Assembly (NCBI RefSeq): GCF_900200035.1
Contig: NZ_FZTC01000022.1
Coordinates: 310,001 to 374,000 of the forward strand
Length of the DNA stretch: 64,000 nucleotides
Direction: 5' to 3'
Origin: Klebsiella grimontii
GTDB taxonomy: Bacteria; Pseudomonadota; Gammaproteobacteria; Enterobacterales; Enterobacteriaceae
How positions within the stretch are numbered: the first letter of the stretch is position 1; each line of letters starts with the position of its first letter. The position numbers were made by a program, and so were the translations under genes. Shown piece by piece: positions 33,545-45,975 of the stretch. Below the pieces are notes generated by a model, which saw only the letters and a list, made by a program, of their open reading frames with translations, made no database searches and was not told the DNA's origin.

Positions 33545-34252
33545 ATGCAGATCCACTTTATCGTCCATGAAGTCTTTGAAGCGCCGGGAGCTTACCTGCG
33601 CTGGGCGCAGGCGCGCGGCTACGGTATCAGCTGGTCTCGGGTATATGCGGGAGATGCGCTCCCGGAAAACGCCAACGCCTTTGATATGCTGGTTGTGCTC
33701 GGCGGCCCGCAGTCGCCGCGCACCACATTAACTGAGTGCCCCTGGTTTGATAGCCACGCCGAGCAGCGTTTGATTGCGCAGGCCATTGCCGCAGGACGGA
33801 TCGTGGTGGGGATTTGCCTCGGCTCGCAGCTTATCGGTGAAGCGCTGGGCGCGCCGGTCATGCAGAGCCCGGAAAAAGAGGTCGGCCACTATCCCATCAC
33901 GCTCACCACCGCGGGCCTGCAGGATGACAAACTGGCCCATTTTGGCCCCTCGCTGGTCGTCGGCCACTGGCATAACGATATGCCGGGCCTGACGCCAGAG
34001 GCGGAAGTGATGGCCTCCAGCGAAGGCTGCCCGCGGCAAATTGTGAAATACAGCGACCGGGTCTATGGCTTCCAGTGCCACATGGAGTTTGACGCTGAGG
34101 TCATCGAGCTGCTTATCGCCCATTCACAGCAGGAGCTTAGCGCCGCCAGAGGCAGGCGTTTCATTCGTAGTGAACAGGAGATGCGCGCCTGGGATTATCG
34201 CGAAATGAATGAGAAGCTATGGGTGTTCCTTGATAAGCTGACGGCAAAGTAA
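33545..34252 (+). CDS. yfeJ: YfeJ, class I glutamine amidotransferase-like protein
   Basis: This 235-residue protein resembles the amidotransferase domain of GMP synthase and Salmonella YfeJ. It has the nucleophile Cys91 in GICLGSQLIGEA and a late GFQCHMEFDAEV with the His-Glu pair of the triad. No synthase domain is attached, so the acceptor is unknown; such stand-alone proteins can act as gamma-glutamyl hydrolases. I chose the ATG at 33545, with GGGAG at 33533; a GTG at 33527 overlaps the ptsJ stop. It follows ptsJ by 14 bases and is likely in its operon. Confidence 0.88.
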   Translation: MQIHFIVHEVFEAPGAYLRWAQARGYGISWSRVYAGDALPENANAFDMLVVLGGPQSPRTTLTECPWFDSHAEQRLIAQAIAAGRIVVGICLGSQLIGEALGAPVMQSPEKEVGHYPITLTTAGLQDDKLAHFGPSLVVGHWHNDMPGLTPEAEVMASSEGCPRQIVKYSDRVYGFQCHMEFDAEVIELLIAHSQQELSAARGRRFIRSEQEMRAWDYREMNEKLWVFLDKLTAK

Positions 34253-34297
34253 GCAAAACGCTTTTATTCAAGCCCGACAATGCGAGAATCGCCACAA

Positions 34298-34702
34298 ATG
34301 CACAATCCCAACCTACAGCTTAAAGCCGCCATCGAAGCCTGCGATCGCGCTATCTCCCAGGAAGATTACGCGACACTGATGGAGTATTACGCTGAAGACG
34401 CCGCGCTGGTCGTCAAACCAGGCATGGTGGCCAGAGGCAAAGAAAATATCCGCAACGCGTTTATCGCCATTGCCGACTATTTTCAGCACCGGCTGGTGGT
34501 GACGCAGGGAAAAATGGAGATCATCGAAGGCGGCGGCAATGCGCTGGTGATTATGGAAACCCGGCTGGATATCCCGACGGAAGCCGGGATAACACAGGTC
34601 ACGCGGCGCGCAACCTATGTCTTTCGTCAGCAGGGCGAACGCTGGCTCTGCACCGTGGATAACTCCTACGGTACCGACCTGCTCGACGCGCCCGAGGTTT
34701 AA
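34298..34702 (+). CDS. SnoaL-like/DUF4440 small protein
   Basis: This ~134-residue protein has the NTF2-like cone fold pattern of the SgcJ/EcaC/DUF4440 group: an N-terminal helix ([20 protein letters not shown]), [19 protein letters not shown] and later beta-strands ending [11 protein letters not shown]. No function is assigned; members include isomerases and ligand-binding proteins. The start is uncertain: ATG at 34298 or 34280, neither with a strong ribosome binding site. It follows yfeJ by 45 bases in the same direction, and its stop overlaps that of convergent cysM. Confidence 0.8.
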   Translation: MHNPNLQLKAAIEACDRAISQEDYATLMEYYAEDAALVVKPGMVARGKENIRNAFIAIADYFQHRLVVTQGKMEIIEGGGNALVIMETRLDIPTEAGITQVTRRATYVFRQQGERWLCTVDNSYGTDLLDAPEV

Positions 34703-35610
34703 ATTCCCGCGCCCTGGGTAAAATGCTCTTCGCCAAATACACCGGTAGAAAGGTAGCGATCGCCGCGATCGCAAACGATCGCCACCACTACCGCGCCGGG
34801 ATTTTCGCGGGCAACGCGCAATGCGCCCACCACCGCGCCGCCGGAACTGACGCCGCAGAAAATCCCTTCCTTCACCGCCAGCATCCGCATGATGTTTTCG
34901 GCATCCTGTTGATGGATATCGAGCACCACGTCCACCAGCTGCGCGTTAAAAATGCCCGGCATATATTCGGCAGGCCAGCGGCGAATGCCGGGAATACTGC
35001 TCCCCTCTTCCGGCTGCAGTCCGACGATGCTCACCGCTTTATCCTGCTCGCGCAGAAAACGCGATACGCCGGTAATGGTGCCGGTGGTGCCCATGCTGGA
35101 GACAAAATGGGTGATCCGCCCGTCAGTCTGCCGCCAGATTTCCGGCCCGGTGGTGGTGTAGTGCGCGTACGGGTTATCAGGATTGTTGAACTGATCCAAT
35201 AGCTTGCCTTCGCCGCGCTGGGCCATTGCTAACGCTAAGTCACGCGCGCCTTCCATTCCCTGCTCTTTCGTCACCAGAATCAGCTCCGCGCCGTAGGCGC
35301 GCATGGCGGCACGGCGCTCCTGGCTCATGTTGTCCGGCATCAGCAGCTTCATCTGATAGCCTTTAAGCGCGGCGATCATCGCCAGCGCAATGCCGGTGTT
35401 GCCGCTGGTCGCTTCAATCAGCACATCACCGGGCTTAATCTCTCCGCGCTTTTCAGCCTCGACAATCATCGACAGCGCCGCTCTGTCTTTCACCGAGCCC
35501 GCGGGATTGTTGCCTTCGAGTTTGACCCATATTTCGCTGCCGTTGTCCGGCCCCATGCGCTGCAGTTTGACCAGAGGAGTATTGCCGATGGTGTATTCGA
35601 GTGTATTCAC
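34699..35610 (-). CDS. cysM: CysM, O-acetylserine sulfhydrylase B
   Basis: CysM makes cysteine from sulfide or S-sulfocysteine from thiosulfate. The 303-residue PLP enzyme carries Lys41 in [11 protein letters not shown], the TSGNTG substrate loop and the [11 protein letters not shown] phosphate cradle. It is near-identical to E. coli CysM. It follows the cysPTWA genes, with a REP pair between, and should be part of the CysB regulon. Confidence 0.98.
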   Translation of the reverse strand: MNTLEYTIGNTPLVKLQRMGPDNGSEIWVKLEGNNPAGSVKDRAALSMIVEAEKRGEIKPGDVLIEATSGNTGIALAMIAALKGYQMKLLMPDNMSQERRAAMRAYGAELILVTKEQGMEGARDLALAMAQRGEGKLLDQFNNPDNPYAHYTTTGPEIWRQTDGRITHFVSSMGTTGTITGVSRFLREQDKAVSIVGLQPEEGSSIPGIRRWPAEYMPGIFNAQLVDVVLDIHQQDAENIMRMLAVKEGIFCGVSSGGAVVGALRVARENPGAVVVAIVCDRGDRYLSTGVFGEEHFTQGAGI

Positions 35611-35628
35611 GATTTCTACTCAATAAAA

Positions 35629-35710
35629 AAGCCGGGTGGCGCTTCGCTTACCCGGCCTACAAGACGCAGTGATTACTGTAGGCCCGATAGGCGAAGCGCC
35701 ACCGGGCGAT
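35629..35710. repeat. REP pair (BIME) between cysM and cysA
   Basis: Two inverted REP units, 35631-35660 (GCCGGGTGGCGCTTCGCTTA and on) and about 35678-35707 (ending GCGAAGCGCCACCGGGC), face each other. Such BIMEs stabilise upstream mRNA and attenuate read-through. Confidence 0.9.
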
Positions 35711-35728
35711 AAACTACGCAATAAGCTA

Positions 35729-36823
35729 TCAGGCCGATTCAGCCAGAGCAAGCTCCTCGCGCGGCTCAATACGTTCATTGCCGTTGTACAGACGCGCGTT
35801 CTGCAGGCCAACAAACAGGCGTTCCCCGCGATGCGGCGCGTCTTCACCCTGATGCACCACGGTTAGCGGTTCGTCATACCACCCGAGAGGCTGCACAACT
35901 AATTGGGTGTAGTGGCCTTTCGGGCTCGCTTCCAGCACCTGTACCGGCAGCGGCGAATCCAGGCTGGTGCGACGGCTGATGTCCACTTCCCACGGACGCA
36001 GGAACAAATCGACCGGCCCCTGGTACGCCGGGGTATAGCCCAACGGCCAGCGATGCGCGCCGACGTGGAACTGACCGCCGCGAAGGGTTCCCTTCAGGCG
36101 GTTAACTTCGCCCATGAACTCCAGCACAAAACGCGTGGCCGGCTCGCGCCATACCCGATCGGGCGCATCGGCCTGTTCGATATTGCCCTGGCTCATGACC
36201 ACCACGCGATCGGCCACTTCGGTCGCCTCTTCCTGATCGTGCGTAACAAATACGCTGGTAAACTTCAGCTCTTCGTGCAGCTGACGCAGCCAGCGTCTCA
36301 GTTCTTTACGGACCTGGGCGTCCAGCGCGCCAAAAGGTTCATCCAGCAGCAGAATCTGCGGTTCAACCGCCAGCGCGCGCGCTAACGCGACGCGCTGCTT
36401 CTGCCCGCCGGAAAGCTGGGCCGGATAGCGATCCGCCAGATGCGCCAGCTGGACCATCTCCAGCAGCTTGGTGACTTTTGCCTTGATGCCGGCAGCATTC
36501 GGTCGTTCACGACGCGGCAGTACCGTCAGGCCGAAGGCGATATTGTCGAACACCGTCATATGGCGAAACAGCGCGTAGTGCTGGAACACGAAGCCGACTT
36601 TACGGTCACGCGCATGCACGCGGCTGACGTCGGTACCGTGAAAACGGATATGGCCGCTGGACTGATTTTCCAGCCCGGCGATGATACGCAGCAGCGTGGT
36701 TTTCCCGGAGCCTGACGGCCCCAGCAGCGCGACCATCTGTCCGGAGGGGATATCCAGCGAGATATCATTCAGCACCTGCGTGCGACCAAAAGACTTCTTA
36801 ATATTGGCAATCTCAATGCTCAT
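35729..36823 (-). CDS. cysA: CysA, sulfate/thiosulfate ABC transporter ATPase
   Basis: CysA powers the CysPTWA importer. The 364-residue protein has a Walker [10 protein letters not shown], the signature [16 protein letters not shown], a Walker [12 protein letters not shown] and a C-terminal TOBE-type regulatory region. Its start overlaps the end of cysW by 11 bases, indicating translational coupling. Confidence 0.98.
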   Translation of the reverse strand: MSIEIANIKKSFGRTQVLNDISLDIPSGQMVALLGPSGSGKTTLLRIIAGLENQSSGHIRFHGTDVSRVHARDRKVGFVFQHYALFRHMTVFDNIAFGLTVLPRRERPNAAGIKAKVTKLLEMVQLAHLADRYPAQLSGGQKQRVALARALAVEPQILLLDEPFGALDAQVRKELRRWLRQLHEELKFTSVFVTHDQEEATEVADRVVVMSQGNIEQADAPDRVWREPATRFVLEFMGEVNRLKGTLRGGQFHVGAHRWPLGYTPAYQGPVDLFLRPWEVDISRRTSLDSPLPVQVLEASPKGHYTQLVVQPLGWYDEPLTVVHQGEDAPHRGERLFVGLQNARLYNGNERIEPREELALAESA

Positions 36824-37688
36824 GATTTCCCTCCAGTTGCGCGCGTTTTTCCTGATTGGCCAAACGCCATTGCACCATACTCTTCAAAAACAGGGTCAAA
36901 ATAGCCATTAACGTCAGCAGTGCGGCGGCGGTAAACGAACCGACGGAATTGTAATCCTGCTCCAGTAGTTCAATTTGTAGCGGCAGCGATAAGGTTTCGC
37001 CGCGGATTGAGCCGGAAACCACCGACACGGCGCCGAATTCACCGATCGCGCGGGCGTTAGTCAGCACCACGCCGTAGAGCAGCGCCCAGCGAATATTGGG
37101 CAGCGTAACCCGGCGGAACATCTGCCAGCCCGACGCGCCGAGCAGAATCGCCGCCTCATCTTCATTGCTGCCCTGGCTCATCATCACCGGCACCAGTTCG
37201 CGGACCACAAACGGACAGGTCACAAAAATGGTCGCCAGGACCATGCCCGGCCAGGCAAACATAATCTGCAGGTTATGCTCATCGAGCCAGCCGCCCAGCG
37301 GACCGTTAGAACCGTAAAACAGCAAATAAACCAGGCCCGCCACCACCGGCGAGACGGCAAACGGTATATCCAACAGCGTCAGCAGCAGCTGACGGCCTGG
37401 AAAGGTAAAGCGCGTCACCAGCCACGCCAGCAGCGTACCGAAAACCAGGTTTACCGGTACGGTAATCAAGGCAATCATGACCGTTAGCCAAATGGCGTGC
37501 AGCATGTCCGGGTCTGCAAGGTTTTGCAGTACCGGCATCAGGCCTTTGCTAAAGGCCTGCACGAAGATATAGACCATCGGCACAATCAGGATGAAGGCAG
37601 AAACCAGCACCCCAACACCTATCAGAAACCATTTTCCCCAGTTAATGCGGGGAGCGTCATAACGCTTCAATTGAGCAACGATCGCCAT
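36813..37688 (-). CDS. cysW: CysW, sulfate/thiosulfate ABC permease subunit
   Basis: CysW is a 291-residue inner-membrane subunit with about six hydrophobic helices and the EAA-type cytoplasmic loop ([19 protein letters not shown]) that contacts CysA. Its start codon overlaps the cysT stop by one base. Confidence 0.97.
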   Translation of the reverse strand: MAIVAQLKRYDAPRINWGKWFLIGVGVLVSAFILIVPMVYIFVQAFSKGLMPVLQNLADPDMLHAIWLTVMIALITVPVNLVFGTLLAWLVTRFTFPGRQLLLTLLDIPFAVSPVVAGLVYLLFYGSNGPLGGWLDEHNLQIMFAWPGMVLATIFVTCPFVVRELVPVMMSQGSNEDEAAILLGASGWQMFRRVTLPNIRWALLYGVVLTNARAIGEFGAVSVVSGSIRGETLSLPLQIELLEQDYNSVGSFTAAALLTLMAILTLFLKSMVQWRLANQEKRAQLEGNHEH

Positions 37689-38521
37689 TAATGACCTACC
37701 ACGCGTCGACCAAAGCGACTTTGCAGAGTGTTAATCGAGTACAGCAGCAGCAGCGAGGCCGCGAGGATCACCGAAGCAATCGCGCTCGCCGCCGGGTAAT
37801 CAAACTCCTGCAAACGGATAAAAATCATCAGCGAGGTCACTTCCGTTTTCCACGCAATGTTGCCGGCGATAAAAATCACCGCGCCAAACTCACCGAGGCT
37901 GCGGGTAAAGGACAGCGCAACGCCCGCCATCAGCGCCGGGGAGAGCTCCGGCAGCACCACCTTGCGAAAGCTCTGCCAGCGCGTGGCGCCCAGGGTTTCC
38001 GCCGCTTCTTCATATTCCGGGCCCAACTCTTCCAGCACCGGCTGCACGGTACGCACCACAAACGGGATGCTGGTAAAGGCCATCGCCACCGCGATACCGA
38101 GCCACGTATAGGTGACTTTAATATCAAATTTCGCCAGCCACTCGCCGTACAGCCCGTTCACGGAGAAGAGCGACGCGAGGGTTAAGCCGGCAACGGCCGT
38201 CGGCAGCGCAAACGGCAAATCCATCAGAGCATCCAGCAGCGTGCGGCCCGGGAAGCGGTAGCGGGTTAAGATCCACGCCATCAGCAGGCCGAAGACGCCG
38301 TTAAAAATCGACGCCACAAACGCCGAGAGTAGCGTCACTTTATAGGCCGCCACCACCTGCGGGTTGGTGACCACATCCCAGTACTGCGCCCAGCTCATCT
38401 GGGCAAGCTGCATCACCAGCGCGCTGAGCGGCAACAACAGGATCAGGCAGACGAACAGCAGGCTGGTCCCGAGGCTTAAGGTAAAGCCCGGCAGCACGCG
38501 TTTAGTCGATACTGCAAACAT
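37688..38521 (-). CDS. cysT: CysT (CysU), sulfate/thiosulfate ABC permease subunit
   Basis: CysT is a 277-residue permease subunit, partner of CysW, with an EAA loop at YEEAAETLGATRWQSFRKV. Its ATG overlaps the cysP stop by one base. Confidence 0.97.
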   Translation of the reverse strand: MFAVSTKRVLPGFTLSLGTSLLFVCLILLLPLSALVMQLAQMSWAQYWDVVTNPQVVAAYKVTLLSAFVASIFNGVFGLLMAWILTRYRFPGRTLLDALMDLPFALPTAVAGLTLASLFSVNGLYGEWLAKFDIKVTYTWLGIAVAMAFTSIPFVVRTVQPVLEELGPEYEEAAETLGATRWQSFRKVVLPELSPALMAGVALSFTRSLGEFGAVIFIAGNIAWKTEVTSLMIFIRLQEFDYPAASAIASVILAASLLLLYSINTLQSRFGRRVVGH

Positions 38522-39537
38522 TACTTACGCCCCGCCGCCAGCAGTTTGTCCAGCTCGCCGCCGCTGGTAAAGTGGGTTTTCATCACTTCCGGCCAGGAAC
38601 CAAATTTATCTTCCACGCGGAACAGATCGGTCTGCGGGAATTTATCTTTCAGTTTGTTCATCACGTCCGGGTTATTCACGCGATAGGAGTAATCGGTGAT
38701 GATGGTCTGCGCCTGCGGGCTATAGAGCCAGTTCAGGTAGGCTTTCGCCGCTTTCTCTGTTCCGTTGGCCTGCACGTTTTTATCCACCCAGGCGACCGGG
38801 AATTCCGCGAGGATATTGGTTTTAGGAATGACTACCTCAAAGCCCTGATCTTCGTACTGTTTCCGAATGTTATTTACTTCAGATTCAAAGCTAATCAGCA
38901 CATCGCCAAGCCCACGCTCGGCAAAGGTGGTGGTTGCGCCGCGCCCGCCGGTATCAAACACTTCGACGTTTTTCAGAAACTGGGTCATAAACTGCTCGGT
39001 TTTCGCTTTATCACCGCCGTCAGCTTTGTCCGCCGCGCCCCACGCCGCCAGGTAGGTGTAACGGGCATTGCCGGAGGTTTTCGGGTTCGGGAAAATGAGC
39101 TTCACATCGGAACGCACTAAATCATTCCAGTCGTGGATATTTTTCGGGTTACCTTTACGCACCAGGAATCCCATCGTCGAGTAAAACGGCGAGCTGTTAT
39201 TCGGCAGACGGCTTTGCCAGTCCGCCGGGATCAGTTTGCCTTTGTCGTGCAGAATCTGGACGTCGGTCACCTGATTGTAGGTCACCACGTCGGCCTTAAG
39301 CCCCTGCAGAATCGCCAGCGCCTGTTTTGATGACCCGGCATGAGATTGTTTAATCGTCAGCTTATCGCCGCCGTTATCTTTCGCCCACTGCTGTTCAAAC
39401 TGCGGGTTAAGGGCGGCAAACAGCTCGCGGGAAACATCGTAAGAACTGTTCAGCAGTTCCGTCGCCTGCGCCTGCGCGACCAGCAGCACAGAAGCAGCCA
39501 GCGCCAGATATCCTTTTGTTAATGATTTAACGGCCAT
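38521..39537 (-). CDS. cysP: CysP, periplasmic thiosulfate/sulfate-binding protein
   Basis: CysP delivers thiosulfate and sulfate to the CysTW permease. The 338-residue precursor has a signal peptide ending AQAQA before TELLNSSYD, and the conserved SHAGSSKQA and [11 protein letters not shown] stretches of the Sbp family. It is the first gene of the cysPTWA transcription unit. In E. coli its promoter needs CysB and N-acetylserine. Confidence 0.97.
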   Translation of the reverse strand: MAVKSLTKGYLALAASVLLVAQAQATELLNSSYDVSRELFAALNPQFEQQWAKDNGGDKLTIKQSHAGSSKQALAILQGLKADVVTYNQVTDVQILHDKGKLIPADWQSRLPNNSSPFYSTMGFLVRKGNPKNIHDWNDLVRSDVKLIFPNPKTSGNARYTYLAAWGAADKADGGDKAKTEQFMTQFLKNVEVFDTGGRGATTTFAERGLGDVLISFESEVNNIRKQYEDQGFEVVIPKTNILAEFPVAWVDKNVQANGTEKAAKAYLNWLYSPQAQTIITDYSYRVNNPDVMNKLKDKFPQTDLFRVEDKFGSWPEVMKTHFTSGGELDKLLAAGRK

Positions 39538-39551
39538 TGCGCACCCTTATC

Positions 39552-39582
39552 AATATGATGATTTTCTGCTGATCATCATATT
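39552..39582. promoter_or_regulatory. Inverted repeat upstream of cysP
   Basis: AATATGATGAT (39552-39562) and ATCATCATATT (39572-39582) are perfect 11-base arms nine bases apart, 15 bases before the cysP start codon. It could be an operator or a leader hairpin. A CysB role is possible but unproven. Confidence 0.5.
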
Positions 39583-39690
39583 TATAACGGCTATGAAAGG
39601 AGTAACGGTTTTATATACCGTTTGGCGATTTGGAAGTCGAAAAGAGAATAAGGAAATGGCAAAGCTTATCTGAATCACTCATCCAGAACC

Positions 39691-39746
39691 GGAAACCGTT
39701 CGACGCTTGCCTGCCGCGCCGAACGGTTTCCTCCCCTTGTGGGGAG
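39691..39746. repeat. Two hairpins between yfeX and cysP
   Basis: GGAAACCGTTCG (39691-39702) and CGAACGGTTTCC (39720-39731) form perfect 12-base arms. Adjacent CTCCCC-TTGT-GGGGAG (39731-39746) makes a second hairpin just after the yfeX stop. Neither has a strong T run. They may end or stabilise the yfeX transcript. Confidence 0.6.
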
Positions 39747-39756
39747 AGGGGAAATC

Positions 39757-40707
<951 letters not shown>

Positions 40708-40752
40708 CTATTGTACCCGCTTTTTCAGGACCTCGAATCACTTCAGATCAAA

Positions 40753-41328
40753 TTAGCGGCGCCAGATAATCTTACTCACTTTCCAGTTCTTCAGCGTGTC
40801 GTCGGAAGGCATTAACTCTTCAGGACCGTTCCAGTTGCCGGTAAAAGCATAGCTAATATGCTGGCTGCCCTCGGCCTTGCATTCCACCACGGCACCGTTG
40901 TCGTTGCTGCCTTTTTGGCAGTTGCCAAACGCCTTGCTGTAGATATCGCTGAACGGGGTACCGATTTTCACGCCGCTGGCGGCTTTGATATTGCTATCGC
41001 GCACGTCGATGCGGCTGATAGTCCCGCTCTCGCCGTTGATGGTCAGCGCGACCTTGTCATCTTTTAACGCTTCGAAATAGCGCACAATATTACCGTTAGC
41101 CGTTTTCATGCCGCTGCGCAGGCGGTAGCTGCTGCCGAGCGCATCGCCGAGCGCCTGTTCGCTCAGCGGCGTTGACGCCGTCAGGTTGCCTACGCCCTGT
41201 TCGGTCACTTCCGTGGAGGAGCCAAACCAGTTCCACGGATAGGCCGCCGACCAGTTCACCGAGCTCATCGTCGAGCAGCCGGTTAAAGCCAGCGGTAGTG
41301 CGCAGAGAAGTAAACGTAGCGATTTCAT
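40753..41328 (-). CDS. yfeY: YfeY, DUF1131 lipoprotein
   Basis: YfeY is a 191-residue lipoprotein. The signal peptide ends with the lipobox LTGC, giving lipidated Cys18. Ser-Thr at +2/+3 suggests outer-membrane sorting. The function is unknown; in E. coli yfeY belongs to the sigma-E regulon, and a sigma-E-like promoter is visible upstream. The sequence closely matches E. coli YfeY. Confidence 0.93.
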   Translation of the reverse strand: MKSLRLLLCALPLALTGCSTMSSVNWSAAYPWNWFGSSTEVTEQGVGNLTASTPLSEQALGDALGSSYRLRSGMKTANGNIVRYFEALKDDKVALTINGESGTISRIDVRDSNIKAASGVKIGTPFSDIYSKAFGNCQKGSNDNGAVVECKAEGSQHISYAFTGNWNGPEELMPSDDTLKNWKVSKIIWRR

Positions 41329-41362
41329 GACTGAGTGTCCTTTCTGATTTATTCAACGCATG

Positions 41363-41390
41363 TTGGAGTGCGCGATCGGCAAAAAGTGCC
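41363..41390 (-). promoter_or_regulatory. Sigma-E-like promoter of yfeY
   Basis: On the minus strand GGCACTT (41384-41390), a 16-base spacer and TCCAA (41363-41367) resemble the sigma-E consensus GGAACTT-N16-TCTGA. It lies 34 bases upstream of yfeY, just past the yfeZ stop. Confidence 0.55.
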
Positions 41391-41391
41391 G

Positions 41392-41841
41392 TTAAACCTG
41401 TTCTTCGCGAAAACAGGCCTTCAGCCGACGGCTGCTCAACAGCCACCAGAGCGCGTAAAGATCCGCCGCCAGCAGGCCGATGGTCACCGCCGAGGGCGAT
41501 TCGCCGCTCATCCACAGCAGCGGTTGCCAGACCAACAGCAATAGCTGGGAAAGCGCCAGCAGCCAGCGCATCAGGGGCCAGAGCCGGGGAAAGCGCTGAC
41601 GATGCCCGCTAATGATAAACGCCAGCACCGCCGGGATGCCGGGAAGCAACCCCAGCCAAAAATTATCGTGGTCCGGATAAAACAGATTCAGCAGCGCGTC
41701 GCCCTGCTGGCGCGACGCGCCGGCCATCAGAAATAGCACCCACGTCCGCGCCTGAAGCAGCAGCACGCACCAAAAAAGAAACGGTAAACGCAGGCGGCCG
41801 TGGGTATCAAAATCGGCGGGGATAAACTCAGTATTCTTCAT
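41392..41841 (-). CDS. yfeZ: YfeZ, DUF2919 inner-membrane protein
   Basis: YfeZ is a ~149-residue inner-membrane protein with four hydrophobic segments ([20 protein letters not shown] is the first) and no assigned function. I use the ATG at 41841, which overlaps the end of ypeA by 14 bases; the two residues upstream would need a TTG start. It is likely co-transcribed with ypeA. Confidence 0.87.
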   Translation of the reverse strand: MKNTEFIPADFDTHGRLRLPFLFWCVLLLQARTWVLFLMAGASRQQGDALLNLFYPDHDNFWLGLLPGIPAVLAFIISGHRQRFPRLWPLMRWLLALSQLLLLVWQPLLWMSGESPSAVTIGLLAADLYALWWLLSSRRLKACFREEQV

Positions 41842-42253
41842 CTTCAATTAGGCGCTTGCCGAGGCACAGCACGTCTGAATGCTCATAGCCAAGGCGTTCG
41901 TACATTCCCTGCACCACATCATTATCTTCGCGTACCATAATGTTTATTTTCGGGCAGCCGCGGGCAATCAGCTTTTTCTCCAGCCGATTAAGCAGCGCGT
42001 TAGCAATACCGCGTCCGCGATATTCAGGATGCACCCCCAGATAATAAGCAGACCCGCGATGACCGTCATAACCGCCCATCACCGTGCCGACCACTTCCCC
42101 GTTAACCTCGGCGACCAGGAACAGGCTGGCATCGTGATTCAGCTTACGTTCAATATCCATTTCCGGATCGTTCCATGGGCGCAGGAGATCGCAACGCTCC
42201 CACAGGGTAATGACCTCTTCGAAATCTTGCTGGCGAAAAACGCGTATCTCCAT
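41828..42253 (-). CDS. ypeA: YpeA, GNAT-family acetyltransferase
   Basis: YpeA is a 141-residue GNAT acetyltransferase with the acetyl-CoA binding motif [14 protein letters not shown] (residues ~79-92) and a C-terminal [12 protein letters not shown]. The substrate is uncertain. The ATG at 42253 is preceded by GGGGAA and gives the E. coli length; an upstream extension of five residues is unlikely. It is divergent from amiA. Confidence 0.94.
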   Translation of the reverse strand: MEIRVFRQQDFEEVITLWERCDLLRPWNDPEMDIERKLNHDASLFLVAEVNGEVVGTVMGGYDGHRGSAYYLGVHPEYRGRGIANALLNRLEKKLIARGCPKINIMVREDNDVVQGMYERLGYEHSDVLCLGKRLIEDEEY

Positions 42254-42464
42254 GGTATTCCCCACCATTGACGGTTAAAAACAGAGATTATGGCGCGATT
42301 GTGCCCGATAGCCAATATCAGGCGCAATGAGCCGCAAAAAATGGCATAATATGACTTTGTCATGTATTGAAATGAAAAGTAAAACAATTCTTATTTTGAA
42401 TGGTCGTATCAGAAAACACGATACGATATAACATTGGTTACCACTTGTTTGCAATTCAGGCCGA

Positions 42465-44239
<1,775 letters not shown>

Positions 44240-44242
44240 AAT

Positions 44243-44360
44243 TGCCTGATGGCGCGGTTCATAGGCCGGATAAGGGGTTTACGCCGCCATCCGGCGCTGT
44301 TTTTCCCGATGGCGCTACGCTTATCAGGCCTACGATAACGGCACGAAACGCCATCCGGTA
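44243..44360. repeat. REP cluster (BIME) between hemF and eutR
   Basis: Several REP-like units alternate in orientation, including GCCGGATAAGG to CCATCCGGC (about 44265-44295) and GATGGCGCTACGCTTATCAG (about 44308 onward). They lie between the convergent 3' ends of hemF and eutR. Confidence 0.88.
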
Positions 44361-44372
44361 AATCAATCGCCA

Positions 44373-45425
44373 TCACGCCCACTGCCGCATCCGCTGATGC
44401 AGCGTCAGCGACGGTTTCTCGGCGAACAGCTGCTGATAATCGGTGGCGAACTGGCCCAAATGCCAGAATCCCCACTGCATTGCGGCATCCTTAACCGTGG
44501 CGCTCTGCGACCACGGGCTGATCAGCTCCCGGCGCACCGCGTTTAACCGTATACGCTTCAGCCACGCGTTCGGCCCTATTCCGAGAATCGCGTGAAACGC
44601 GTTTTGCAGCGTGCGGCGGCTAACGTACAGCTGATTACACAGGTCGAGAACGGTCAGCGGCTCCGACATATTCTCCAGTACATACTCCCGCGCCCGGGAC
44701 AGCAGCCGCCGGTAGCTCTGATGGCTGATGCTCTCGGCGGTGACGATCGGTTGGGCCTCCTCCAGCATCGCCCCCATCGCCAGCAGCAGATTATCGCCCA
44801 ACACTTTGCGCACCGCGGGCTGATGCAGGTTTTCCGGATTCTCGCTGAACGTCGCCAGCGCCTGCTGCACGAAGCCCCACAGCGCCGCTTTATGCTGCTC
44901 TTTAACTTCCAACGCCGACTGATTACGCAGCATATGCAGCACTCTTTCCGGGTGATGCAGGAAGCCCGCGTGGCGGGTAATCACGTCCTCTGAAATGACC
45001 ACCCCAAGAATGGTGTAATCGTCCGGCGTACTGAGTTCGAACTCCGTGCCGCCGGGCCGGGTAGCGATTTCGGCGCTGCCGAGGCACTGCGAGCCAATAA
45101 ATCCCTGCTCGCCGCGGGTGGCCGGAATACCGAACCAGAACGAGTTAGGCCACACCAGGCAGGACTGGCGCAGCGCCAGACCGGTATATTCACGAAAGAC
45201 CTGAATATCATCGAGCAGGATTTCAGTAAATTCACCGTGGAATTTCCCGGGATGAAGCTGATCGTAAATCTGCTGCCAGGCGGTAATCGTCAGGGCATGT
45301 TCATAGACATCGGTGGTTCGCCGCTGGTGAACGTTGTCCACCTCGACCATCGGCGTTAGCTTAACGTCTTCGGGTAATGCTTCATGATAAAGATGGTGCA
45401 GGTTGACCGGTGTTTTCTTTTTCAT
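44373..45425 (-). CDS. eutR: EutR, AraC-type activator of the eut operon
   Basis: EutR activates eut transcription when ethanolamine and adenosylcobalamin are both present. The 350-residue protein ends in an AraC-type double helix-turn-helix ([19 protein letters not shown], then [19 protein letters not shown]). It is the last gene of the operon, so it amplifies its own synthesis. An intercistronic hairpin separates it from eutK. Confidence 0.97.
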   Translation of the reverse strand: MKKKTPVNLHHLYHEALPEDVKLTPMVEVDNVHQRRTTDVYEHALTITAWQQIYDQLHPGKFHGEFTEILLDDIQVFREYTGLALRQSCLVWPNSFWFGIPATRGEQGFIGSQCLGSAEIATRPGGTEFELSTPDDYTILGVVISEDVITRHAGFLHHPERVLHMLRNQSALEVKEQHKAALWGFVQQALATFSENPENLHQPAVRKVLGDNLLLAMGAMLEEAQPIVTAESISHQSYRRLLSRAREYVLENMSEPLTVLDLCNQLYVSRRTLQNAFHAILGIGPNAWLKRIRLNAVRRELISPWSQSATVKDAAMQWGFWHLGQFATDYQQLFAEKPSLTLHQRMRQWA

Positions 45426-45436
45426 GATCTTTTAAA

Positions 45437-45460
45437 CCGGGAGCGTTTTCACGCTCCCGG
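45437..45460 (-). terminator. Hairpin between eutK and eutR
   Basis: CCGGGAGCG-TTTTCA-CGCTCCCGG is a perfect nine-base-pair stem just after the eutK stop. No long T run follows, so it may be an mRNA stabiliser or a partial terminator. Confidence 0.6.
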
Positions 45461-45473
45461 CACCTCCGACAGG

Positions 45474-45965
45474 TTAATTTTTTAAGCGATAGCGGCTACT
45501 GCGTTTACGCAACGCTCCGGTAGAAAACAGCTGCTCCAGCGCCTTCCTGGCTTCCTCAAGCGACCAGTCGAAATGCGCGGCCACTTCCCCGGCCGTCATT
45601 CCCTGACGCGCCGACGCCAGCAGCGTCAGTAAGGGCGCGGAGGATTCCGCTTCCTCGGACCGCTCAGGCGGCTCGGGCGCTTTCGGCGGCCGTTGAAAGC
45701 CGCCGATCAGCCACTGGGTATCCTCTTCCGGGCGACCGAGCTCCCGACGGCTAATAACGCGCCCCGTACGCTGCGCCGCAGCGCTGCCGGCATCCAACGC
45801 CGCCCGGCATGCCGCCAGGTCGCCTTCCACCACCAGCGTCAGCCTGCCGGGGTCGAGAACCTCATGGCTGAGCAGCCGCACGTTGGCCGCCTTCAGCATC
45901 GCATCCGCCGCGTCAACGGCGGCGACCATACCGTCCACTTCCAGTAATCCCAGGGCGTTGATCAT
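45474..45965 (-). CDS. eutK: EutK, microcompartment shell protein with nucleic-acid-binding-like tail
   Basis: EutK is a minor shell protein of 163 residues. Residues ~1-90 are a BMC domain (LGLLEVDGMVAAVDAADAM). A Pro/Glu linker leads to a C-terminal helix-turn-helix-like domain (MTAGEVAAHFDWSLEEARKA), which in E. coli EutK has a nucleic-acid-binding fold. I chose the ATG at 45965, with GGGGGAA upstream, giving the family start MINALG. It follows eutL by ten bases. Confidence 0.95.
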   Translation of the reverse strand: MINALGLLEVDGMVAAVDAADAMLKAANVRLLSHEVLDPGRLTLVVEGDLAACRAALDAGSAAAQRTGRVISRRELGRPEEDTQWLIGGFQRPPKAPEPPERSEEAESSAPLLTLLASARQGMTAGEVAAHFDWSLEEARKALEQLFSTGALRKRSSRYRLKN

Positions 45966-45975
45966 CGCTTCCCCC

